Below are positions 18,316 through 25,777 of a stretch of DNA of 34,787 nt, piece after piece; the first letter of the stretch is position 1, and every line of letters begins with the position of its first letter. Made by a program: the position numbers and the translations under genes. Source of the stretch: an uncultured Burkholderiales bacterium (lineage in GTDB: Bacteria > Pseudomonadota > Gammaproteobacteria > Burkholderiales > Burkholderiaceae_C); assembly GCA_903876885.1 (NCBI GenBank), contig CAIRBP010000013.1, positions 1-34,787 of the forward strand, in the 5' to 3' direction. The notes under the pieces are model-generated. The model worked only from the letters and a program-made list of their open reading frames with translations. It was not told the DNA's origin and searched no databases.

Positions 18316-18993
18316 TTAAAACAAACTCAATTGTCGTTCGTTAATTAAGAAGTCTGCAATAAACGCATTTAACAAATCGTGATGCTCACCCCCGTGCCAA
18401 TGAGGTTTCATATACTTCTTTGTATACCAATTAAATTCACTTTCTAAATGGCAACCTATTAATCCTATTGAGCCCTGAACGATAGCCATAGGATCTCCGT
18501 TAGCATAGCTAGCAACTACCTCAAACTCTCCACCGACAAACGTTGGTCCATCATAAAAATACATACGTTTTTGTTGTCCGCGCCAAACAACAGGAACAGT
18601 TGTGCCGTAAGATGACCTTACATCAGCTCGATTACGCTTGATATATTGAACAACTCGGGTGCCCTTTAAAAAGTCAAAATAATAGTGATCTGCCCAATAA
18701 GCTCCCATACAAATCCCTAAGAACTTACCCCCTCTACTCATAAATTTCTTAATATCTTCCAAGTTAAGTTTCATGACTTGTTTGAATGCACTTGCATCTC
18801 CGTCACCACCAGGAAAGACAACCAAGTCTACAGAGTCAAAAAAATCCTCTGCAACTTTATATTTGGTCCAAACTTTGATCACATAGTTCGAAGACAACGA
18901 CCTTATAACCCCATTCACAGAATCAGTTGAACAGGTCGGGTGATGCAAAAATACAGCAATTATCCTCTTAGGCTCTTGTAGATCTGTACTCAT
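18316..18993 (-). CDS. BPL_N-domain (class I glutamine amidotransferase-like) protein
   Basis: 225 residues. Fold markers of class I amidotransferase-like proteins: LVVFPGGDGDASAF (about 57-70), nucleophile elbow GKFLGICMGAYWA with Cys95, and the late His motif IGCHLESEFNW. These match the biotin-protein ligase N-terminal domain family (PF09825), which has no known reaction and occurs alone or fused to biotin ligase; here it is alone. Upstream neighbour is the third channel (113 bases apart), downstream is gudD. Nothing links it firmly to either. It might act on a small amide or a nucleotide; unproven. Confidence 0.75.
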   Translation of the reverse strand: MSTDLQEPKRIIAVFLHHPTCSTDSVNGVIRSLSSNYVIKVWTKYKVAEDFFDSVDLVVFPGGDGDASAFKQVMKLNLEDIKKFMSRGGKFLGICMGAYWADHYYFDFLKGTRVVQYIKRNRADVRSSYGTTVPVVWRGQQKRMYFYDGPTFVGGEFEVVASYANGDPMAIVQGSIGLIGCHLESEFNWYTKKYMKPHWHGGEHHDLLNAFIADFLINERQLSLF

Positions 18994-19106
18994 TAATCAA
19001 GCCTTGTTTAAATCTTGATTTATAAATATCTTTGGCAATACAGCATTTTCAAATCAAGTGAATTTGTAGCTTTATTTTATATATTCTCCAAAGAGGATAA
19101 ATGTGC

Positions 19107-19916
19107 TTAAGAGTTGATTTTTTGAGTCAATTGCCCAATCAAATCTTGCTGCTTAATAATAAGGTTTTTTAATTCCTTAAGTTCTAATTTAACCTCATCT
19201 AACTCGCTAGCAGATTTATCATTTTGGTTACTAGCTGACAACGAATCAACAATTACTGCGATAAAAAGATTAACTACAACAAAGGTTGCGCAAAGAATAA
19301 AGAATAAGAAAAATACCCAAGCATAGGGGAATTTTTCCATAACAGGTCTTGCGATATCCCCGGCCCACCCCTCAAGAGTCATAACTTGAAATAGCGTAAA
19401 AAGACTGTGCTCGAGATCACCAAACCAATCCGGGAATGCCTCTCCAAAAATATTCGTAACAACGACTGAGGAGACATAAAAGACGACCAGTAAGAGTCCA
19501 AGCACTGAACCCAGGCTAGAGAGGGAGTTAAGCAACCCCCTGACAACTTTCCTCATACTCGCAACTTTATTAATCAGCCTAAGTACTCGAAGAACTCGCA
19601 AAGAGCGAAGAACCGATAAGGAATCGGAAGCTGGTACAAAGGAGATCGCAATAACAATAAAATCAAAAATACACCAGGGATCTTTGAAAAAATTGAAACC
19701 TCTTGCAAATATCATGAGCAACAATTCAATGACAAAAATGCCTAGAATGCCGTGATCTAGTAAATGGATAAGTTCACCCGACTGTCCCATAAGCTCATGA
19801 CGGGTCTCCAGCCCAAGCAACACCGCGTTAATTACGATAAGAACAATCATCGCATGTTGAAAAATGGGGTGATGTGTTAGCCGGTAGGCCGAATGCCTTA
19901 AAGAGTGTATGTTCAT
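19107..19916 (-). CDS. One-domain voltage-gated cation channel, filter TLEGWAG
   Basis: 269 residues, third paralogue, with shorter N-terminus. S4 arginines R104, R107, R110, R113 are intact. The filter is TLEGWAG (180-186): the pore Glu remains, the next residue is Gly, and the last position is Gly instead of Asp. As I recall, the calcium channel CavMr of Meiothermus ruber also has Gly after the Glu, but ends in Asp. The C-terminal tail (about 235-268, ELDEVKLELKELKNLIIK...) is a clear heptad-like coiled coil. No Shine-Dalgarno. It is 97 bases downstream of the aldolase gene on the same strand, so it could be read through from the catabolic operon or have its own promoter (CCCTAAA motif at 19935-19941). 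Confidence 0.92.
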   Translation of the reverse strand: MNIHSLRHSAYRLTHHPIFQHAMIVLIVINAVLLGLETRHELMGQSGELIHLLDHGILGIFVIELLLMIFARGFNFFKDPWCIFDFIVIAISFVPASDSLSVLRSLRVLRVLRLINKVASMRKVVRGLLNSLSSLGSVLGLLLVVFYVSSVVVTNIFGEAFPDWFGDLEHSLFTLFQVMTLEGWAGDIARPVMEKFPYAWVFFLFFILCATFVVVNLFIAVIVDSLSASNQNDKSASELDEVKLELKELKNLIIKQQDLIGQLTQKINS

Positions 19917-20013
19917 TTACTGAATATTAAAGTTTTTAGGGTTAATACGATTTTAACAAGACCTTCGAAATTCACCACGCAGCGGTGTGTTCCATACCAG
20001 GCTAAGTAAACAA

Positions 20014-20817
20014 TTAGTACTGGGTTGAATTATTGCCTACAGTCGGTATAGATGGACTCCATCCTGATAGACGTCCAATCTCCAATTTCACGTAATTGGA
20101 CATCGCAGATCGATCCGCTACAAGCATTACCATTTGAAATCCTTGATCAATAAATCGCTGTGTAAATTTAGAACTTCCAGTATGAATGCCAGCAATTACG
20201 TTGTGCTTCTTACAAGTTTCTAACATTCTGGTAACAACAGCAACGTGCTTTGGATCTTCATTATCCATTACAGCAGGAAGGCCAAGGGAGAGAGCCAAAT
20301 CTGTAGGGCCGATATAGGCTGCATCTACCCCAGGGGTAGAGATAATTTCATCCATCTTCTCAATCCCCTCTAAAGTCTCAATCATTACTACGCAGGCCAT
20401 CTCTTTATCAGCGTTTTTTTGATAATCAGCTCCTCCGTACATGAGCGCGCGGTTGGGACCGTTGCTGCGCATGCCTGTTGGCGGGTAACGACATGCAGCA
20501 ACAGCGCGCTCTGCCTCAGCGCGATTACTCACCATTGGAACAATCACACCGTAAGCACCCGCATCGAGTACTTTCATGATCACAGAGGGTTCGTTCCAAG
20601 GCACACGAACAAAAGGGGTAACAGAGGTTGTTGAAATTGCTGTCAGCATTGGGACAACATCTGAATAATCGATACAACCGTGTTGCATGTCAATACATAA
20701 CCAATCAACGCCTGTGTGAGCCATTACTTCAGCTGAGAAACCACTAGGTATAGATAACCAAGCTCCTACAGCTGGCTTGCCTTCACGCCATATTTTTTTA
20801 ATATTATTGATACGCAT
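20014..20817 (-). CDS. HpcH/HpaI-family aldolase (candidate 5-keto-4-deoxyglucarate aldolase)
   Basis: 267 residues, class II metal-dependent pyruvate aldolase. Motifs: GVDWLCIDMQHGCID (catalytic His in the D-x-Q-H-G motif), PFVRVPWNEP (Arg for pyruvate carboxylate), metal Glu in VMIETLEG and metal Asp in AYIGPTDLALSLG. The family includes GarL (5-keto-4-deoxyglucarate), HpaI and RhmA; the acceptor specificity cannot be read by eye. With gudD in the window, GarL-type cleavage to pyruvate and tartronate semialdehyde is the best guess. GGAG 7 bases before the ATG. Last gene of the five-gene operon, 58 bases after the amidohydrolase. Confidence 0.87.
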   Translation of the reverse strand: MRINNIKKIWREGKPAVGAWLSIPSGFSAEVMAHTGVDWLCIDMQHGCIDYSDVVPMLTAISTTSVTPFVRVPWNEPSVIMKVLDAGAYGVIVPMVSNRAEAERAVAACRYPPTGMRSNGPNRALMYGGADYQKNADKEMACVVMIETLEGIEKMDEIISTPGVDAAYIGPTDLALSLGLPAVMDNEDPKHVAVVTRMLETCKKHNVIAGIHTGSSKFTQRFIDQGFQMVMLVADRSAMSNYVKLEIGRLSGWSPSIPTVGNNSTQY

Positions 20818-20875
20818 TAATGGTCTCCAGATGATTGATTTTTAAATAAATAAGGGGTGTGTGAAAAATTTGAAT

Positions 20876-21772
20876 TTAAGCGGTAAAACGATACATGCTC
20901 TGGGGATTATGGACAAGAATTTGCTCCAACAAATCTGAGTTGGGTGCTATTTGTGACAGCGCATCCACAAGTACTCCGTCATCAGGAATATGTGTGTGGT
21001 TTGGATGCGGCCAATCCGTTCCCCACAGACATTGCTCTGGAAAACGCTCAACTAGCGTACGCGCAATTTGAGCTCCTGCAGTGTAACGCTCGTGTGGCAA
21101 AGCTAACGCATCGATTCTGTCAATTCCACTCACTTTAACGTGAAAATTCCTCTTATCCAATAGCTTCATTAAAGCTTGCACATCAGCGTGATTAATTCCC
21201 TTTACTGCGTCGATTCTCCCCATATGATCAATTACAACAGGGGTAGTACTTTTAATCAGAACAGGTCCTAGTTGGTGAATTAATTCGCTTTCAAAATGTA
21301 CTTGTAGATGAAGGTCAAACTTTTCCAATCGCGGCGTTAACGCAACCACCTCCTCTGCATTGGTTTGCCCAGAAATATGTTTCATAAAATGAAACCTAAC
21401 TCCTCTAAATCCAATATCGGCAAGTCGCTTTAACTCAGCATCGCTAACAGTTAGTGGGACTAAGGCTATACCTAAGTAGTTTCCTCCGCCTGCTTTGATA
21501 GCATCTTCAACCACGGAGTTATCTATACCGTGCACAACTGATTGAACAATCACGCAACGCTCGATTCCATACCTGCGGTGTAAATCAAACAGTGCCTCCT
21601 TTGGTGCGTCAACAGGGGTAATTTTACGATTCGGATCGAAAGGAAATATTGCTGCTGGTCCAAATATATGCACATGAGTGTCACAGGCATGAGCAGGCAG
21701 TCTCATCGCAGCGGTAGATGGACTCTCAAGATAAGTTCTAATAGGTGTTTCGCTGGGACTTAATGAAGACAT
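20876..21772 (-). CDS. Amidohydrolase, COG3618 family (2-pyrone-4,6-dicarboxylate hydrolase/sugar-acid lactonase-like)
   Basis: 298 residues, TIM-barrel metal hydrolase. Metal motif HACDTHVHIFGP (about 27-38), strand IDHMGRID (about 192-199), and the diagnostic C-terminal WGTDWPHPNHT (about 255-265) seen in LigI-type enzymes. LigI opens 2-pyrone-4,6-dicarboxylate without a metal; other members hydrolyse or isomerise aldaro- or aldonolactones. In this operon a sugar-acid lactonase is attractive, but an aromatic ring-cleavage role, supported by the neighbouring CMD-like gene, cannot be excluded. 18 bases after the CMD-like gene, so co-transcribed. Confidence 0.85.
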   Translation of the reverse strand: MSSLSPSETPIRTYLESPSTAAMRLPAHACDTHVHIFGPAAIFPFDPNRKITPVDAPKEALFDLHRRYGIERCVIVQSVVHGIDNSVVEDAIKAGGGNYLGIALVPLTVSDAELKRLADIGFRGVRFHFMKHISGQTNAEEVVALTPRLEKFDLHLQVHFESELIHQLGPVLIKSTTPVVIDHMGRIDAVKGINHADVQALMKLLDKRNFHVKVSGIDRIDALALPHERYTAGAQIARTLVERFPEQCLWGTDWPHPNHTHIPDDGVLVDALSQIAPNSDLLEQILVHNPQSMYRFTA

Positions 21773-21790
21773 CGATAATTTTTAAAATGA

Positions 21791-22318
21791 TTAGTGAGAA
21801 ATGTTAAGTGCTACTAAAAATCTAGAAACCATGTTGTATGCAGCTATAGTTGCTACTATTTCAACAATTTCTTTAGAGCTGTAGTAACTAAGTAAAGTCT
21901 TCATCAACTCCTCAGGCACCTTAACATCCCTTGTCATGTGATCGGTTAATCGCAAAAGTAGCCTTTCTTGGTCGGTAAAATCTTCTCCAAGTTGCATGAA
22001 TTTAATGAGGTCAATTTTCTCTTGAGGAACACCTGCTTTTAATGCATGAGGGACGTGAGCTTCGTACTCAAATTCTGCTTCATTTAAAACAGCAACTCTT
22101 AAGATCATCATTTCACGCAAATTAGGCAAAACAGAGGTCTTGTTTCTGACAGCAGTCAGCATCTGCTCCCAGCCTGCAGCGATCGGCTCACTGTTCAAAA
22201 GTACCTGATACAACAATGATATTCTCCCCCGCTCAGCCAAGATCCGGGTCTCTACCTCCTTCAAATGAGGATTAGCACCTGGAACAACTAAGGGAACGCG
22301 AACTTGATCTGAATTCAT
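21791..22318 (-). CDS. Carboxymuconolactone decarboxylase (CMD)-family protein
   Basis: 175 residues, all-helical CMD fold. The core motif LREMMILRVAVLNEAEFEYEAHVPHALKAG (quoted in part) has the Glu and His of the gamma-CMD type and no CxxC, so it is not an AhpD peroxidase. It may decarboxylate a lactone or act on a related intermediate. The start ATG overlaps the Bug stop codon in ATGA, giving translational coupling. Downstream is the lactonase-like amidohydrolase, which fits a lactone-processing step. Confidence 0.82.
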   Translation of the reverse strand: MNSDQVRVPLVVPGANPHLKEVETRILAERGRISLLYQVLLNSEPIAAGWEQMLTAVRNKTSVLPNLREMMILRVAVLNEAEFEYEAHVPHALKAGVPQEKIDLIKFMQLGEDFTDQERLLLRLTDHMTRDVKVPEELMKTLLSYYSSKEIVEIVATIAAYNMVSRFLVALNISH

Positions 22319-23280
22319 TCGTTGACCTTGATATTTTTTGCTTTAATTAATTTAGCCCATTTTTGAGTGTCTGCTTTTAAGATGGCCGCTAACTCCTCCG
22401 GTGTTGACCATTTTGGCTCCGTACCGGATTGTTCAAGTTTTGCAATAGTCGCAGGAGCTTCTAAAACCTTTTTGATATTTTTATTTAATTGATCAATTAG
22501 GGGTCTAGGTGTTTTAGACGATACGAAAATGCCGTACCAATTATTGGTGTCAACTGACTTTATCCCTAGCTCCTCAAATGTCTTTACGTCGGGGAGTTGT
22601 GAAATACGGTGTTTTGAAGCAATAGCAAGCGGTTTAAGTCGCCCTGCTTTGACGTAATTGATTACAGCGGGTACGTCTGCAAATTCTGCATCAACCTGTC
22701 CCCCCATGAGGTCGGTTAAAGCAGGGGCCATTCCGTTATACGGCACATGTAAAAGCTCAGTTCCTGTGGAGTCCTGTAGTTGCATCATTGCGAGGTGGGG
22801 AATGCTTCCGTTACCGGATGATCCAATAGCAGTTGTTTCTTTCTTGGCTTTTGCAGCTGCAATAAATTGAGCGGCATCATTGGCCGGATTTTTTGTATTG
22901 GTTACGAATAATTCTTCATTATTCACAACCAAGGTAACGGGCGAGAAATCTCGAACCATATCGTAAGACAATTTCTCAAAAAGCGCTGGATTGATAGCTG
23001 CTGCACCTACGCTAGTAATCCACATCGTATCGCCGTCGGGCTCAGAACGAATTACCTCCGCTGCGCCTATTGCCCCACTCGCTCCTGGTTTATTTTCAAC
23101 TAGAACCACACGCCCTAATTCCTTAGCAAGCGGCTCTGCGATAGCCCTAGCTACGAAATCAACTGGCCCCCCAGCAGCAAACGCAACAATAATCCTTACA
23201 GGCTTCTTGATTTGCTGAGCGCATGCAATTGAGCCAGCACTCAAAAGTATTATTAGACAAAATAATTTTTTTATTTTCAT
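22315..23280 (-). CDS. Bug-family periplasmic receptor
   Basis: 321 residues with a signal peptide (about 1-21, ending ACA; the Cys is within the signal peptide). Bug motifs: KPVRIIVAFAAGGPVDFVAR, LGRVVLVENKPGASGAIG, HVPYNGMAPALTDLMGGQ, YGIFVSSKTPRPL, and the C-terminal KWAKLIKAKNIKV. As a member of the catabolic operon (21 bases after the SDR gene, 4-base overlap with the CMD-like gene), it most likely captures the operon substrate, a carboxylic acid. No TctA/TctB here. Confidence 0.91.
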   Translation of the reverse strand: MKIKKLFCLIILLSAGSIACAQQIKKPVRIIVAFAAGGPVDFVARAIAEPLAKELGRVVLVENKPGASGAIGAAEVIRSEPDGDTMWITSVGAAAINPALFEKLSYDMVRDFSPVTLVVNNEELFVTNTKNPANDAAQFIAAAKAKKETTAIGSSGNGSIPHLAMMQLQDSTGTELLHVPYNGMAPALTDLMGGQVDAEFADVPAVINYVKAGRLKPLAIASKHRISQLPDVKTFEELGIKSVDTNNWYGIFVSSKTPRPLIDQLNKNIKKVLEAPATIAKLEQSGTEPKWSTPEELAAILKADTQKWAKLIKAKNIKVNE

Positions 23281-23301
23281 AGTTTAAATTTTTTGAACTG
23301 A

Positions 23302-24099
23302 TCAATCACACCGAACACTCATACCACCGTCAACCATAATCTCTGTTCCCGTAATGAACTGAGCTTCCTCACTGGCTAAAAATAAAGCAGCACTAGCGGT
23401 ATCTCTCCCATCACCCATAAATCCGAGGGGGATTCGCTTGATTCGCTGAGCAAGTAAAGCATCCACATCGCCTCCAGCTCTTTGCTTGGCCAAACGAAAT
23501 TCGACCATTGGAGTATGAAGTTGACCTGGGACCACAGTATTAACACGTATGCCTTGGCTTGCGTGTTGAACTGCCATTACTTTTGACATCTGAATTACAC
23601 CGGCCTTGGATGCAGCGTAAGCGACCTGAGCGCTCCCAGTCCAACGAATGCCAGAAGTTGAGGCTACATTAACAATTGCACCATGTTTTTTGGCGATCAT
23701 GATTGGAAGTACATACTTACAAGTTAAGAACACGCTCTTAAGATTAAATGCAATTTGGCTATCCCAAACCTCCTCACTCATCTCTATAGGTCCACCTGGA
23801 GCAGAACCACCAACGTTATTAATCAAAATATCCAACGTACCGAATTGATCTACGCAAGCTTGAACCATCTCTTTCACACTTTGAGAGCTAGTTACATCGC
23901 ATTCGTAAGTTTTTATAAATCTTATAGCATCTCCTGCTAAAGAAAGTGTCTCTTTTAAACGTTCTGGATCTCGATCAACCGCAAATACTTTTGCGCCCTC
24001 CTCTGCCAGACGCACAGCCATAGCTCTGCCATTACCCCAACCTGCCGCTACGCAGCCTGCGCCAGTGACAATTGCGACCTTACCTTCAAATCTTTTCAT
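23302..24099 (-). CDS. Short-chain dehydrogenase/reductase (classical SDR)
   Basis: 265 residues. Cofactor motif VTGAGCVAAGWGNGRA (11-26) has an insertion relative to the plain TGxxxGxG; a following Asp (AVDRD) favours NAD(H). NNVGG (94-98), the catalytic Ser in NVASTSG (about 147), Tyr161 and Lys165 in AYAASKAG complete the site. C-terminal GTEIMVDGGMSV is typical. First gene of the five-gene operon, so it may oxidise the incoming substrate to a lactone or keto acid. Start ATG has only a weak ribosome site. A TTCGGATATGT motif is 52-62 bases upstream (24151-24161). Confidence 0.88.
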   Translation of the reverse strand: MKRFEGKVAIVTGAGCVAAGWGNGRAMAVRLAEEGAKVFAVDRDPERLKETLSLAGDAIRFIKTYECDVTSSQSVKEMVQACVDQFGTLDILINNVGGSAPGGPIEMSEEVWDSQIAFNLKSVFLTCKYVLPIMIAKKHGAIVNVASTSGIRWTGSAQVAYAASKAGVIQMSKVMAVQHASQGIRVNTVVPGQLHTPMVEFRLAKQRAGGDVDALLAQRIKRIPLGFMGDGRDTASAALFLASEEAQFITGTEIMVDGGMSVRCD

Positions 24100-24150
24100 A
24101 TCTTAATAGTCAATAAGTATTAATTTAAATCAGATTCAAGTCTAGAGCTT

Positions 24151-24161
24151 ACATATCCGAA
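24151..24161 (-). promoter_or_regulatory. TTCGGATATGT motif upstream of the SDR operon
   Basis: Reads TTCGGATATGT on the - strand, 52-62 bases before the SDR start. The identical 11-mer is at 25767-25777 on the + strand, before the mreB-like/response regulator operon. Candidate binding site for the neighbouring response regulator. Confidence 0.35.
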
Positions 24162-24385
24162 GAGGGATAAACTCAAAGCATAAATCTAAGAGCAAAGCAC
24201 AATAATAATACTAAAGTATAAATATTCATCAGTTCCGGGAGTTGGCCGGGGCCAGGACGCTGTGCCATTCAAGTCTAAAAAGAATCCACAAACTAAGTTT
24301 AACTTAATTTAACTCTTTAGTAAGTAGTACAAAACTTTATCCAAGCCGTTTAATTTGCAGCAACAAGAAATTAATAAGACGTTAC

Positions 24386-25006
24386 TTAAATTAAATTCCT
24401 TATGGAATCGACCATTCTTAATAAGATCGGGGTCGAATTAGTCCCCATTTTTTTCATGACCCGAGCCTTATGAATTTTAAGGGTTGCCACAGTCACACCT
24501 AAACGTTGAGAGATATCTTTAATTTTAAATCCCTCAATTAAAAGCAAACAAACCTCTCGTTCACGTGGTGTTAATAATTGGTACTTTTCTGAGTATTGAA
24601 TTCGTAATTCACGTTCAGCACTTAGGTCTTTACTCTTTTGAAGAGCCTGGTTGATTGCCTTTTCCAGAACACTTAAATCAAATGGTTTTAGCAAGAAATC
24701 AACAGCGCCATTTTTCATTGCCGAAATGATTTCATTTTTTTCGCTCTCGCCACTAATAAAAATAATTGGTATCGATATTTTTTGTTCTATTAGTTGTTTT
24801 TGAAAATCAAGACCAGTTACGTTTTTCATACGCATATCTAACAAGATCACTGCTGGCTGATACTTTTTATCAAGATTCAGAAAATCTTTCGGACTCGCAA
24901 ATGTATGAACATCAAACCCTATGAATCCCAGCGATCTGGACAAGGAATTTCTCATCTCTAAATCATCATCTACGATGTACACATGACCTTTATTTTTATT
25001 ACTCAT
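24386..25006 (-). CDS. FixJ/NarL-type response regulator
   Basis: 206 residues from the ATG at 25006, which has AGGA 4 bases upstream; the in-frame GTG at 25009 is too close to it. Receiver domain 1-120: acidic pocket VDDD, phospho-acceptor Asp57 in VILLDMRM, Thr/Ser in FISGES, Lys in LLKPFD. LuxR-type helix-turn-helix at about 143-200: LTPREREVCLLLIEGFKIKD followed by LGVTVATLKIHKARVMKKM (in part). This is the FixJ/TtrR group, usually paired with a kinase. Gene is 16 bases after the mreB-like gene, so co-transcribed; the likely kinase is divergent at 25959. Likely targets include the downstream SDR operon (gap of 286 bases). Confidence 0.91.
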   Translation of the reverse strand: MSNKNKGHVYIVDDDLEMRNSLSRSLGFIGFDVHTFASPKDFLNLDKKYQPAVILLDMRMKNVTGLDFQKQLIEQKISIPIIFISGESEKNEIISAMKNGAVDFLLKPFDLSVLEKAINQALQKSKDLSAERELRIQYSEKYQLLTPREREVCLLLIEGFKIKDISQRLGVTVATLKIHKARVMKKMGTNSTPILLRMVDSIRNLI

Positions 25007-25022
25007 CACTTCCTCGCCTCAC

Positions 25023-25754
25023 TTAATCGTATGAGAAGATATTGGGCATCGCAAATCTCTCAAGCGCCATTCCACAACCTTTGACCACACACATTAGCGG
25101 ATCGTCGGCTATTGATACTGGTAACCCAGTGTTCTCCCGTATAAAGTGGCCTATACACTTTAAAATAGCTCCGCCTACCGTTAATATTACGCCTTTATCA
25201 GCAATATCAAAGTTGAGTCCGGAAGGGGTTTGTTCTAGTGCCAATTTAACTGCAGTTAACAAACCAGATAAAGGGGCTGCGACTGGTAACCCGACTCCCA
25301 AAGCTGCTGCCATAGGCTCCTCAATCAAATAAACTTGAACTGCCCCTGCACCAAGTGCAGACTCTTTGATCGCTGGCCGCTCAACTTGAGTAGAACCAGA
25401 CGGAACACAAATAACGATTCGAGGTCTGGGTCTAGGTCTAAAAAAAAATTCTCCATGTAAGGTTTTTATAACGTGCTTAAGCATTAACTCAGTCAAAGTG
25501 AAGTCTGCTATAACTCCGTCTTTCATTGGGCGAATAGCCTCTAAATTATTAGGCACCCTTCCTAGCATTGCCTTGGCTTCTGTACCCACCGCAACTACAC
25601 TAGTTTTTTGACTGAAATTACCCGAGCGTTTAACAACCACTGCGGAGGGTTCATTTAAAACTATGCCGCGATTTTTTGCAAAAATTAAAGTATTCGCTGT
25701 ACCTAAATCTATTGCAATATCGGTTGAAAATAGTTGTGTAAGCTTAGAAAGCAT
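25023..25754 (-). CDS. MreB-like actin-family protein with a central deletion
   Basis: 243 residues against about 347 for MreB. Residues 1-160 align with MreB: phosphate-1 loop DLGTANTL (16-23), IRPMKDGVIADF, CVPSGSTQVERPAIKESALG, LIEEPMAAALGVGLP. The sequence then jumps at about 160-166 to the late MreB part AVKLALEQTPSG, VILTVGGAIL, SIADDPLMCVVKGCGMALE. About 100 residues are absent, including the phosphate-2 loop (DIGGGTTE in MreB) and subdomain IIB. The adenosine motif is GGGA in MreB and VGGA here. The ORF is intact and in frame, so this is not a simple frameshift. Filament formation and normal ATP hydrolysis look unlikely. Co-operonic with a response regulator, it may have become a regulatory protein, or be a decaying paralogue. 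Confidence 0.85.
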   Translation of the reverse strand: MLSKLTQLFSTDIAIDLGTANTLIFAKNRGIVLNEPSAVVVKRSGNFSQKTSVVAVGTEAKAMLGRVPNNLEAIRPMKDGVIADFTLTELMLKHVIKTLHGEFFFRPRPRPRIVICVPSGSTQVERPAIKESALGAGAVQVYLIEEPMAAALGVGLPVAAPLSGLLTAVKLALEQTPSGLNFDIADKGVILTVGGAILKCIGHFIRENTGLPVSIADDPLMCVVKGCGMALERFAMPNIFSYD

Positions 25755-25766
25755 TTAATCCCAAAG

Positions 25767-25777
25767 TTCGGATATGT
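25767..25777 (+). promoter_or_regulatory. TTCGGATATGT motif before the mreB-like gene
   Basis: Reads TTCGGATATGT on the + strand, 13-23 bases before the mreB-like start, identical to the motif at 24151-24161. In the same 204-base divergent region, two direct copies of ATCCCGA lie at 25894-25900 and 25937-25943, 43 bases apart. Confidence 0.35.

Noticed and set aside
25023-25754. MreB pseudogene by frameshift
   Set aside because: The reading frame is continuous and the missing segment is absent from all frames, so it is a true internal deletion and not a frameshift. Decay by deletion remains possible.
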